Under the pieces are notes generated by a model. That model saw only the letters and a program-made list of their open reading frames with translations, searched no databases and was not told the DNA's origin. Source: JARRON01 sp037383845 (GTDB lineage Bacteria > Pseudomonadota > Gammaproteobacteria > Steroidobacterales > XN24). From it: a stretch of DNA of 64,000 nt. Shown here in pieces: positions 34,979 through 42,763 of the stretch. Position 1 is the stretch's first letter; every line of letters starts with the position of its first letter. A program made the translations under genes and the position numbers. The stretch covers positions 1 to 64,000 of the forward strand of contig JARRON010000016.1 in the NCBI GenBank assembly GCA_037383845.1. Reading direction: 5' to 3'.

Positions 34979-35773
34979 ATGGTTTCCCCCGCCGGGCCCC
35001 CGCCCCCATTGTCCAGTTTCGAAGAGCCGGTGGAAGCCCTGGTGGTGGGCGCCAGCCGGGGGATCGGACTGGCCTTTGCTCGCCGGCTGGCTGCCACGCC
35101 CGGCGTCGGAACCGTCTGGGCAGGATGCCGGTCCCCCGGAGCCAGCGACGCGCTGGTATCCCTGGCTGACGCAGACGAGCGGGTACAGCCTGTGGTGCTG
35201 GACGTCACAGACGAGGATTCCCTGGCCGCCGCGGCCGAGACCATCGGCGCCCGGGCGCGGCCGCTGAACCTGGTCATCAACTGCGCGGGCATCCTCCACG
35301 GGCCGGAGCAGATGTTCCCCGAACGCCGGCTGCGGGAAATCCGCCCCGACTGGCTTGCCCGGGCGTTCCAGGTCAACGCGACGGGCGTGGTGCTGCTGGC
35401 CAAGCACGTGGAGGACCTCTTGCCCCGCCGGGCCCGGGCCGTGTTTGCGAGCCTGTCCGCCCGGGTGGGGAGCATCGGCGACAACCGGCTCGGCGGCTGG
35501 TATGCCTACCGGGCTTCCAAGGCCGCCCAGAACATGCTCATCCGCAACCTTTCCATCGAGTTGCCCCGCCGGGCCCGGGGCGCGCTGGCGGTGGCCCTTC
35601 ACCCGGGCACCACGGACACCGACCTGTCGCGCCCCTTCCAGGCCTCCGTCCCGCAGGACAAGCTGTTCCCGGCGGACCGGGCGGCCCGGCAGCTGCTGGC
35701 CGTGATCGACGGCCTCGAGCCGCCGGACAATGGCGGCTTTTTCGCCTGGGACGGCCGGCCCATCCCCTGGTAG
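34979..35773 (+). CDS. short-chain dehydrogenase (C-factor-like)
   Basis: 264 residues from ATG 34979 behind AAGGAG. NAD(P) loop VVGASRGIGLAFARRL, NCAG (NLVINCAGILHG), catalytic Ser in FASLSARVGSI and YRASKAAQNML (Y-x3-K), then HPGTTDTDLSRPF. The layout resembles C-factor/CsgA-type SDRs. Substrate unknown; transcribed alone or with the DUF1992 gene 38 nt downstream. Confidence 0.9.
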   Translation: MVSPAGPPPPLSSFEEPVEALVVGASRGIGLAFARRLAATPGVGTVWAGCRSPGASDALVSLADADERVQPVVLDVTDEDSLAAAAETIGARARPLNLVINCAGILHGPEQMFPERRLREIRPDWLARAFQVNATGVVLLAKHVEDLLPRRARAVFASLSARVGSIGDNRLGGWYAYRASKAAQNMLIRNLSIELPRRARGALAVALHPGTTDTDLSRPFQASVPQDKLFPADRAARQLLAVIDGLEPPDNGGFFAWDGRPIPW

Positions 35774-35811
35774 GCTCCGGCCCCGGTTCCGCTGGCGGCT
35801 CGCCGAATCCC

Positions 35812-36183
35812 ATGAACATCGTGCACAAGCTGGCAGAGTCACGTATCCGCCAGGCCATGGAAGCGGGCGAGCTGGACAACCTGCCTGGCGCGGGCAGGCC
35901 GCTGAAACTCGACGACGACCGGCACGTCCCGCCTGAGCTGCGGGCCGCGTACCGGCTGCTGAAGAACAGTGGTTATCTGCCGCCGGAGGCCGAGCTGAGG
36001 CGGGACATCGCCGACGCCCGGGCCCTGTTGTCCGCGGCCCGCTGCGAGGCGGAACGCAGCCGTGCTGCCCGCCGGCTCGAGCTGCTCCGCATGCGGCTGG
36101 CCCACGGGCGAGGCGGCGCCGAAATTCACCTGGACCCGCAGTACGAGCAGCAGCTCCTGGACGGCTTGTCCCGCGAGGACTGA
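35812..36183 (+). CDS. DUF1992 protein (DnaJC28-like)
   Basis: 123 residues. Begins with a helix AESRIRQAMEAGELDNLPGAGRPLKLDDD, the DUF1992 signature, followed by PPELRAAYRLLKNSGYLPPEAELRRDI. Soluble helical protein related to the conserved domain of DNAJC28; function unknown. Confidence 0.92.
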   Translation: MNIVHKLAESRIRQAMEAGELDNLPGAGRPLKLDDDRHVPPELRAAYRLLKNSGYLPPEAELRRDIADARALLSAARCEAERSRAARRLELLRMRLAHGRGGAEIHLDPQYEQQLLDGLSRED

Positions 36184-36259
36184 CCCGGGGCCCGTGTACC
36201 ATGGCACGCGGGCTCAACGCGGAGGGTGGGTTCCCGCAAGGGGAAGCCCGACAGCTCAC

Positions 36260-36874
36260 ATGGCCAACCTGGTCACCTTCAGCCGATTCCTCCTCGTGCT
36301 GGCCGCTATCCTCGTCGCCTATACCCCGCCCACTCCCTGGCGCCTGCTGGCGGTTCCCCTGCTGATCCTTGCTTTCGTCACCGATGCGGTGGACGGCTAC
36401 CTGGCCCGCAGCCGGGGCGAGACCAGCAACTTCGGTGCCATGCTGGACATCGCCGTCGACCGAATCGTCGAGATCTCCCTGTGGGTGGTGCTGGCGGACC
36501 TGGACCTGGTGCCCGTCTGGGTGCCCCTGATCTTCATCGCCCGGGGCGGCCTCGTGGATACCATCCGCGGAGAGGCCAGCGCCCGCACGGGCAAGGCCCC
36601 TTTCGATACGGTCAGCGGGTCCGTCGGCCGGTTCCTGGTCGCCGGCGCCTTCGTTCGGACCTTCTATGCGGTCCTCAAGGCCACGGCCTTCTGCTGGCTG
36701 TTCCTGATCCACGGCCTGGCGCCTGCCGCCGGCGGCATCGAAGGCGAGTGGGGTGACGGCCTGCGCCGGGTGGGCGACTGGCTGGTCTACGGTTCGGTGG
36801 CGCTGTGCCTGCTTCGGGGCCTGCCGGTGATAGGAGGCTACCTGGCCCGCCTGCGCGAACGGCATGCCGGCTGA
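36260..36874 (+). CDS. CDP-alcohol phosphatidyltransferase family protein
   Basis: 204 residues from ATG 36260. The catalytic motif is intact: DAVDGYLARSRGETSNFGAMLDIAVDR (D-G-x2-A-R-x8-G-x3-D-x3-D). Five to six membrane helices. Makes a phospholipid headgroup by displacing CMP from CDP-diacylglycerol; whether it is PgsA-like or another specificity is not clear. The following HAD phosphatase overlaps it by 11 nt, the pairing expected for a synthase plus phosphatase of phosphatidylglycerophosphate type. Confidence 0.88.
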   Translation: MANLVTFSRFLLVLAAILVAYTPPTPWRLLAVPLLILAFVTDAVDGYLARSRGETSNFGAMLDIAVDRIVEISLWVVLADLDLVPVWVPLIFIARGGLVDTIRGEASARTGKAPFDTVSGSVGRFLVAGAFVRTFYAVLKATAFCWLFLIHGLAPAAGGIEGEWGDGLRRVGDWLVYGSVALCLLRGLPVIGGYLARLRERHAG

Positions 36875-37535
36875 CATGGGTCGCACCGTGGCCATCTTCG
36901 ACGTGGACGGCACCCTGGTGCCCAGGCCGAGCACGGAGATCCGGTTTGTCCGTTGCATGGCGCGCCATGGCCTGCTGACGCCGGCACGGATGCTGCGCTA
37001 CGCGGGCCGGCTGCCCGCCCGGCTGTGGGCCGACGGCTGGCTGGGGTTCCGGACCAACAAGGCCCACCTGTCGGGACTGGAGACCTCGGAGCTGGAAAGC
37101 CTGGCGGAGCGTTTCGTGGAAAACGCCGGGGAGGCCCTTTGGAACCGGCCCGTCCTGGATCGCCTGCGCCACCACCAGTCCCGGGGGGACGCCGTACTGC
37201 TGCTGACCGGGACGCCGGATTTCCTTGCCGGTGCCATCGGGCGCCACCTGGGGGCGGACGCCTGGGAAGCCTCGGTGCTGCCCCGCCGGGCCGGCCGGGT
37301 GGGTGCCGATCGGGTGCTTCAGCATCCCCACGGCCCTCGGAAGCTGGCCCTTGCGCGGGAGATGGCGCGGGCGGCTGGCGGGACGCTGGCCGACGCCTGG
37401 GCCTACGGGGACGCCTGGGGCGACAGGTTCCTCCTGGAGGCGGTGGCCCATCCCGTCGTCGTGGACGCCGGGACGCGACTGGTGAAGCTGGCTCGCCGGA
37501 ACGACTGGGAGGTGCTGATGCCGGCTCAGGCGTGA
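36864..37535 (+). CDS. HAD-IB family phosphatase
   Basis: 223 residues. HAD motif I IFDVDGTLVPR, motif II VLLLTGTPDF, and motif IV-like AYGDAWGDRFLLEAV. Cytoplasmic, no membrane helix. ATG 36864 overlaps the CDP-alcohol transferase; ATG 36876 just after that stop is an alternative. The coupling suggests dephosphorylation of the product of the upstream enzyme, as with phosphatidylglycerophosphatases, but this is inference. Ends 10 nt inside the convergent SulP gene. Confidence 0.85.
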   Translation: MPADMGRTVAIFDVDGTLVPRPSTEIRFVRCMARHGLLTPARMLRYAGRLPARLWADGWLGFRTNKAHLSGLETSELESLAERFVENAGEALWNRPVLDRLRHHQSRGDAVLLLTGTPDFLAGAIGRHLGADAWEASVLPRRAGRVGADRVLQHPHGPRKLALAREMARAAGGTLADAWAYGDAWGDRFLLEAVAHPVVVDAGTRLVKLARRNDWEVLMPAQA

Positions 37536-39169
37536 TGCGCCGGCGCGGGATCGATCTCCATGCCGAGGTCCCGGGCCGCCTGGCGCAACGCGTCCAGGCG
37601 AGTGGCATGGCGGTCGCAGTCCCGGATCAGGTCCAGGATGCCGAGCCGGGCAAAGACCCGGGCCACCGAGCGCGAGACGCCCACCAGCGCGACGGTGTGA
37701 TCACCGGACCGGGCCCGGGAGATGATCTGCTCCAGGGACATGGCGGCGCTGGAGTCCACCACCGGCACCGCCGTGAAATCCAGGATAACCACGGAGTAGT
37801 CCTGGTATCGCCCCAGGCGGCGGTGCAGGCCGTTGGCGGCGCCGAAGCTCATGGGCCCGGAGAGCTGTACCAGCAGGACGTCGCCCCGCATCCGGTCCAT
37901 CAGCGCCGATTCCTCCTCGCTCAGGGAAGCCTCCCCCGCCGGGTTGTCCACGGTGCGGACAGACTCCAGCTGCAGGTCGGCCATCTGCTTCACAAAGGAC
38001 AGGCTGGCCAGGATGGTGCCGATGGCCACGGCGACCAGCAGGTTGGTGAACACCGTCAGCGCGAGGACGGTGAACATCAGGAACAGTCCGCCGCGGGGAG
38101 CCCGGGGCGCCAGCCTGAGATACCGCCAGTCGATGATGCTCAGGGCAATGGAAATGAGCACCCCGGCCAGGGCCGCCAGGGGCACGTGCGGCAGGGCGGC
38201 GAGAAGCAGCGGATAGGCGGCGAGGAGAATCCCCGCGTGGACGACACCGGACAGCCGGGTACGGCCCCCGGCGCGGATGTTGGTCATGGTGCGGAGGGTG
38301 GCGCCCGCTCCCGGGATGCCCCCCAGGATGCCCGCCGTCAGGTTGCCCAGTCCCTGGCCGACGAGCTCCCGCTCGGAGTTGTGCCAGGTGTTGGTGGCCG
38401 TGTCTGCCGCCAGCGAGCCCAGCAGGCTGTCGATGGAGCCCAGCAGCGCGATCATCAGGGCGGCGAACAGGATGTCCTGCAGTCGTGCGCCCTCGATGGC
38501 CGGAAAGTGGAAATGGGGCAGGAGCTGGGCTGCCGGCTGGAGCCGGGGCACGTCTGGAAACACCGTGGCGGCCAGCGCCATGCCGACCAGCAACGCCAGG
38601 AGGGGTGCCGGCAGCAGCCGGTTCAGCCGGGCGGGCGCCAGCAGGCAAATCGCCAGCGAAACCGATCCGACGAGCACCGCGTGCAGGCCCACGGTGTCCA
38701 GGGTCGTGCGAAGGGCCCGGCCTGCGTCCAGCGCGCCCGCCTCCGCGGGCTGACCGAGGAGGGGGCCGAGCTGGATGAGGATGATGGTCACGCCGATGCC
38801 CGACGCCCAGCCGGAGATCACGGGGTAGGGCATAAGCGTGATGTAGCGGCCGAGCCGCAGCACACCGAGGCCGATCTGCATGGCGCCGGCGAGCATGACG
38901 ACCGTGAAGGCCTCCGCCAGGGACATGTGGTAGGTGGAAAGGACCGCGGCGAGCACCAGGGCCGTGGGCCCGGTGGGACCGGAGATCTGGGTCGGCGTCC
39001 CGCCGAACAGCGCCGCCATCAGGCCGACCGCCACCGCGCCCCAGAACCCCGGGAGCGGCCCCGCCCCGGACACCACGCCGAAGGCCAGGGCCAGGGGGAT
39101 GGAAACGATGGCAGCGCGGAAGCCTCCGGACACGTCGCCCCGCCAGTTGCGCGCGGTCGCCGGCGGCAC
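37526..39169 (-). CDS. SulP-family anion transporter with STAS domain
   Basis: 547 residues from GTG 39169. Sulfate-transporter membrane domain: GDVSGGFRAAIVSIPLALAFGVVSG at the start, GGTPTQISGPTGPTALVLAAVL, and LAADTATNTWHNSERELVGQGLGNLTAGILGGIPGAGATLRTMTNI later; about 12-14 helices. The STAS domain occupies roughly residues 430-540 (VVILDFTAVPVVDSSAAMSLEQII). Transports sulfate, bicarbonate or related anions. Last gene of the overlapping minus-strand operon, 3 nt after the GT39 gene. Confidence 0.92.
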   Translation of the reverse strand: MPPATARNWRGDVSGGFRAAIVSIPLALAFGVVSGAGPLPGFWGAVAVGLMAALFGGTPTQISGPTGPTALVLAAVLSTYHMSLAEAFTVVMLAGAMQIGLGVLRLGRYITLMPYPVISGWASGIGVTIILIQLGPLLGQPAEAGALDAGRALRTTLDTVGLHAVLVGSVSLAICLLAPARLNRLLPAPLLALLVGMALAATVFPDVPRLQPAAQLLPHFHFPAIEGARLQDILFAALMIALLGSIDSLLGSLAADTATNTWHNSERELVGQGLGNLTAGILGGIPGAGATLRTMTNIRAGGRTRLSGVVHAGILLAAYPLLLAALPHVPLAALAGVLISIALSIIDWRYLRLAPRAPRGGLFLMFTVLALTVFTNLLVAVAIGTILASLSFVKQMADLQLESVRTVDNPAGEASLSEEESALMDRMRGDVLLVQLSGPMSFGAANGLHRRLGRYQDYSVVILDFTAVPVVDSSAAMSLEQIISRARSGDHTVALVGVSRSVARVFARLGILDLIRDCDRHATRLDALRQAARDLGMEIDPAPAHHA

Positions 39170-39172
39170 GGC

Positions 39173-40912
39173 CTATTCCCGGCGCCCCGGCGGGTCGTAC
39201 CGGAACAGGTCAGCCGGACGTTTCCGGCCGTCCCCGCAGGCAGCGTCCAGCGCCCCCGGGCCGGCAAGATACCAGTGCCTGCGATGTGCATAACCCAGGT
39301 GCACTGCCGCAGCCGGATCCAGGCAACCGTCGCCGGTATCGTCAATCAGCACCAGGCGGTGGTCCCCCGTGGCCAGCCACGCCAGGCCGTCGGCCAGGGC
39401 CTCGTCCCGCGGCTTGCGATGGCCGAAGTGCACGACGGGCCGATCCAGGTAGAGCAGGAACTGTTCCCGCCAGGCGACCAGGCCCAGCTGCGTGCCGGCG
39501 GGCGCTTCTGCCTGGAGCGCCTCGACGATGGGCCGCCCCGACCGGGCGTCGGTCACGGCCGGATAGCCCACCCATCCGTAAAGCGACCACATCAGCAGGG
39601 AGATCCCGAGAAACCCCGCGGCGGCATGGCGTAGCCGGCACGCCGCGGTTATCAGTGCACCCCCGACCAGTACCGCGAGAATGAAGTGCCAGGGCACCTC
39701 GCCGCCGCCGGCTTCCAGGGCACGGCTGATGCGCTCCGGGGGAGAAACGGCGAACAGTCCCAGGGCAACCAGGAGGATGACGGACAGGCCGAACAGGATC
39801 CAGCGGACGCCGCGGCGCCGGGCCAGCTCGGCCGCCCAGGGAGCGGCCAGGAGGGCCACCGCGGGCACCGCCGGCAGCATGTAAACGCCCCGCTTGCCGG
39901 TGCTCGCGGTGAAGAAGGCCACGACCAGCAGCACCCACCCGCCCAGGAGCAGGACACGTGGATCCCGGTTCCCGAGGGCCCGTGACCAGCGCGGCAGAAG
40001 CCAGGGAAGCAGGAGCGTGACCGGCAGCCACGCCCAGGGGATCACGTTGACGACGAAATACCAGACGGGCTCCCGGTGGCCCCAGGCATCGGCATAGCGC
40101 TCCGCCGTCTGTCGGAACAGGATCTCGTCGCGGTATGCGGCCAGGGCCGGGTCCCCGCTGGAGGCCACGACCAGGAGCATCGGCACCAGCCACAGCGCGA
40201 CGGCGCCGATAAAGGCCAGGCCCCCCGCCGCCCAGCGGGCCGCGCCGGCGGGTCGCGCCACGTTCCAGCCCCGCCAGGCCGCCCATCCCCAGGGAAACAG
40301 GACCAGCAGGGGGATGAAGCCCACTCCCTTGGTGATGACGCCCACCCCTGCCGCCGCGCAGCCGGCCCAGAACCAGGACCACTGGGGACCCTGGATGAGG
40401 TGCCGCATCAGCCCGTAGAGCGACAGCGTGGTGAAGAAAGCCAGGGTGGTATCGATCTGCGCGCTCTTGGCCTGCACCTGGAACTGCACGAGGGCCAGCA
40501 GGACCAGGGCCGCCGCCACGCCGGTGGGACGGTCCCAGAGTCGGCGGCCGAGATCGTAGACCAGGAGGAGGATGCCGATGGCGGCCAGGGCCGTGGGCAG
40601 CAGGAAGGCGATCCGGAGCGACCCGGTGAGGGCGTAGGCGGTGGCCTGCAGCCACATGAAAACCGGAGGCTTGTCGGGATACAGATCGCCGCCGATACGG
40701 GGGAACAGCCACTGGTGGGTCTCGACCATGTCTCGCGCGGCCAGGGCGAACCGGGGCTCGTCCGGAGGCCACGGATCCCGGAGCCCCACACCGGCCGCCA
40801 GCACCGCCACGCCCAGCAGCAGAAGCCAGAGGAGGTCGTACAGACGGGGCACGTCCTCCCGGGTCAGCCAGGCGATCAGGCTTCGGAACCCGGAGGACGG
40901 GACGGCGTTCAC
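39173..40912 (-). CDS. GT39/ArnT-like integral-membrane glycosyltransferase
   Basis: 579 residues from GTG 40912, which overlaps the GT2 stop as GTGA. First helix then the catalytic-loop signature DPWPPDEPRFALAARDMVE and PDKPPVFMWLQATAYAL, as in polyprenyl-phosphate-sugar-using enzymes of the ArnT type. About 12 helices and a C-terminal soluble domain. It probably moves a sugar from a lipid carrier made by the coupled GT2 to a lipid or protein acceptor. Confidence 0.9.
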   Translation of the reverse strand: MNAVPSSGFRSLIAWLTREDVPRLYDLLWLLLLGVAVLAAGVGLRDPWPPDEPRFALAARDMVETHQWLFPRIGGDLYPDKPPVFMWLQATAYALTGSLRIAFLLPTALAAIGILLLVYDLGRRLWDRPTGVAAALVLLALVQFQVQAKSAQIDTTLAFFTTLSLYGLMRHLIQGPQWSWFWAGCAAAGVGVITKGVGFIPLLVLFPWGWAAWRGWNVARPAGAARWAAGGLAFIGAVALWLVPMLLVVASSGDPALAAYRDEILFRQTAERYADAWGHREPVWYFVVNVIPWAWLPVTLLLPWLLPRWSRALGNRDPRVLLLGGWVLLVVAFFTASTGKRGVYMLPAVPAVALLAAPWAAELARRRGVRWILFGLSVILLVALGLFAVSPPERISRALEAGGGEVPWHFILAVLVGGALITAACRLRHAAAGFLGISLLMWSLYGWVGYPAVTDARSGRPIVEALQAEAPAGTQLGLVAWREQFLLYLDRPVVHFGHRKPRDEALADGLAWLATGDHRLVLIDDTGDGCLDPAAAVHLGYAHRRHWYLAGPGALDAACGDGRKRPADLFRYDPPGRRE

Positions 40913-41670
40913 TCGCCCGGCTTGACCTCCCGGGCGTTGTAGTCCCGGGGGGAACGGCTGATAAGCCAGGCCACGCCCAGCAGGTCCCAGGCGCCGGCCA
41001 GGGCTCGGTCGATGATGCCGTACTTGGACCGGCCCTCTTCGCGGGCCCGGTGATGTACGGGCACCGACACCGCCTCCCCGCCTTCCCGCTGCACCAGGGC
41101 CGGGAGGAACCGGTGCATGTGATCGAAGTAGGGCAGGCGGAGGAACAGGTCCCGCGGGAACAGCTTGATGCCGCAGCCCGTGTCCGGTGTACCGTCCCTG
41201 AGCAGCCGGGAGCGCAGGCCATTGGCGAAGCGGGATGCGAAGCGTTTCATTCCGCTGTCCCTGCGATTGACGCGGTGGCCGATGAACAGCACCTGGGGCG
41301 CACCGGGTCCGCGGGCAGCGGCACGCTGCAGCATGTCCACCAGGTCCTGAGGGTCGTTCTGCCGGTCCCCGTCCAGGGTGGCGATCCAGGCATGCCGGGC
41401 CGCCAGCACGCCGCTTCGGACTGCGGCACTCTGGCCGAAGGGGCGGGGATGGCGGACAACACGTAGCCGGCTTTCCGGCTCTTCGGCCAGCCGGCGAAGC
41501 CGGTCCGGAGTTGCGTCGCGGCTGCCGTCGTCGACAAAGATGATCTCGTGCTCCGTGACGGGTCCCAGGGCGCTGCGGATTTCCCGGTAAAGGGGTTCGA
41601 CGTTGTCCTGCTCGTCCAGTACGGGCACGACGACGCTCACCGGGGGAAGCGCATTCCATGTTTCAGTCAT
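40909..41670 (-). CDS. GT2 polyprenyl-phosphate sugar transferase (ArnC/DPM1-like)
   Basis: 253 residues. GT-A fold: VSVVVPVLDEQDNVEPL, IIFVDDGSRDAT, LDGDRQNDPQDL (nucleotide-sugar binding and metal Asp) and GCGIKLFPRDLF. No C-terminal membrane helices, so it is peripheral and loads a sugar on undecaprenyl phosphate for the coupled GT39 enzyme. Overlaps alaX by 4 nt at its start and GT39 by 4 nt at its end. Confidence 0.92.
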   Translation of the reverse strand: MTETWNALPPVSVVVPVLDEQDNVEPLYREIRSALGPVTEHEIIFVDDGSRDATPDRLRRLAEEPESRLRVVRHPRPFGQSAAVRSGVLAARHAWIATLDGDRQNDPQDLVDMLQRAAARGPGAPQVLFIGHRVNRRDSGMKRFASRFANGLRSRLLRDGTPDTGCGIKLFPRDLFLRLPYFDHMHRFLPALVQREGGEAVSVPVHHRAREEGRSKYGIIDRALAGAWDLLGVAWLISRSPRDYNAREVKPGE

Positions 41671-42380
41671 AAGCCCGGTTCTTCCAGCTCTACGTAAACC
41701 CGGCGGTTGCGTTTGCCCTTCTTCTCGATCCTGGCAACACGCACGGCGCCGATTTCACCAGTATGGGCCACGTGGGTGCCGCCGCAGGGTTGCAGGTCCA
41801 CGCCCGGGATTTCGAGCAGCCGGACGCGCCCGGCGCCCCGGGGAGGCCTGACCGACAGCGTCCGCACCAGGTCGGGCCTTGCATCCAGCGCTTCTTCGCT
41901 GATCCAGAAGGCCCGCACGGGAAGATCCTGCCGGACAAGCGCATTCAGGGCCGCCGCGGTCTTCTCCCGGTCAGGCGCGTCGGGCATGTCGAAATCCAGC
42001 CGGCTGCGCCGGATGCCCACGTTGCCGCCCGTGACCCCGTAACGGAGAACCGCCCCCAGCAGGTGAAGGCAGGTATGCATGCGCATGTGAGCGAAGCGAC
42101 GGGGCCAGTCGATGGACACGCTGACCGGTTCTCCCGGCATGAGGACCACCCCGTCTTCCGACGGCACGTGGATGATGGCACCGTCTTCACCAGGCAGGGT
42201 TTCGCCCAGTTCTATCACCCGCCCGTCGTCAGTGACGAGCCGGCCGGTATCGCCGGGCTGACCCCCTCCCCGGGGATAGCAGACGGTCTGGTCCAGGCAT
42301 ATCCCGTCGGCGGTCACCGATTCCACCCGGGCCTGGCAGCGCCGGAGGTAGCTGTCTTCCCGAAACAGGGGGCGGGTCAC
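41667..42380 (-). CDS. alaX: alanyl-tRNA editing protein, AlaX family
   Basis: 237 residues from GTG 42380 (GTGA overlap with the upstream gene). The first zinc site HTCLH (HMRMHTCLHLLGAVL) and the second CGGTH are both present, with the editing-domain fold TVCYPRGGGQPGDTG. AlaX hydrolyses Ser-tRNA(Ala) or Gly-tRNA(Ala). The open frame upstream is a shadow of the DUF4102-like gene. Its place among transport and glycosylation genes is unexplained. Confidence 0.92.
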   Translation of the reverse strand: MTRPLFREDSYLRRCQARVESVTADGICLDQTVCYPRGGGQPGDTGRLVTDDGRVIELGETLPGEDGAIIHVPSEDGVVLMPGEPVSVSIDWPRRFAHMRMHTCLHLLGAVLRYGVTGGNVGIRRSRLDFDMPDAPDREKTAAALNALVRQDLPVRAFWISEEALDARPDLVRTLSVRPPRGAGRVRLLEIPGVDLQPCGGTHVAHTGEIGAVRVARIEKKGKRNRRVYVELEEPGL

Positions 42381-42763
42381 CCGGCCACCCAGACCACCAG
42401 CAGGCCCAGCAGCGCCGCGAACCCAATGCCCAGCGCCGCGGCCAGCAGGGGCCGCTTTGCCAGGCCCGCAACAAAACCCTGCCGCGAGGCGGCCGAGGTG
42501 GATTCCCCGTCGGCCGCCAGCTGTGCCTCCACTTCCAGGATTTCCCGGGCGTCGGCCGCTGCGCTGCGGGCAGACTTCAGGCCCATCTCGGGGAACAGCC
42601 CCAGGGTGCGGCGCCGGGCGAAGCCTGCGGCGGAGTAGACCAGCACCCAGCACTTGGTGCCGTTGGGGAAGACGCTGAAAACCAGCCCTTCGCCCAGGGG
42701 CGTGTCATATCGCCGGTCCCTGGGAGGAAGATCCCTGAAGTAATCGTCCGTGAGTCCGCTCAA
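42377..42763 (-). CDS. DUF4102 integrase-arm-like domain with C-terminal membrane helix
   Basis: 128 residues from TTG 42763, which overlaps the CPA2 antiporter stop (TTGA). Residues 15-75 (DRRYDTPLGEGLVFSVFPNG, KCWVLVYSAAGFARRRTLGLFPEMGLKSARSAAADARE) follow the pattern of the N-terminal arm-binding domain of tyrosine integrases. No core-binding or catalytic domain follows; instead residues 108-127 are one membrane helix (LAAALGIGFAALLGLLVVWVAG). The arm-like domain is probably re-used as a cytoplasmic binding module on the membrane. Uncommon start codon and position inside a transport operon suggest low, coupled expression. Confidence 0.7.
   Translation of the reverse strand: MSGLTDDYFRDLPPRDRRYDTPLGEGLVFSVFPNGTKCWVLVYSAAGFARRRTLGLFPEMGLKSARSAAADAREILEVEAQLAADGESTSAASRQGFVAGLAKRPLLAAALGIGFAALLGLLVVWVAG

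Noticed and set aside
34496..36958. An 820-codon minus-strand open frame
   Set aside because: Only its last 140 codons look like a protein (DUF4149). The rest is antisense to the SDR, DUF1992 and CDP-alcohol transferase genes and is Gly/Arg/Pro-rich.
42377..42763. Remnant of an integrated phage or island at the DUF4102-like gene
   Set aside because: No tRNA, direct repeats, catalytic integrase domain or phage genes nearby, and the gene is translationally coupled to its neighbours.
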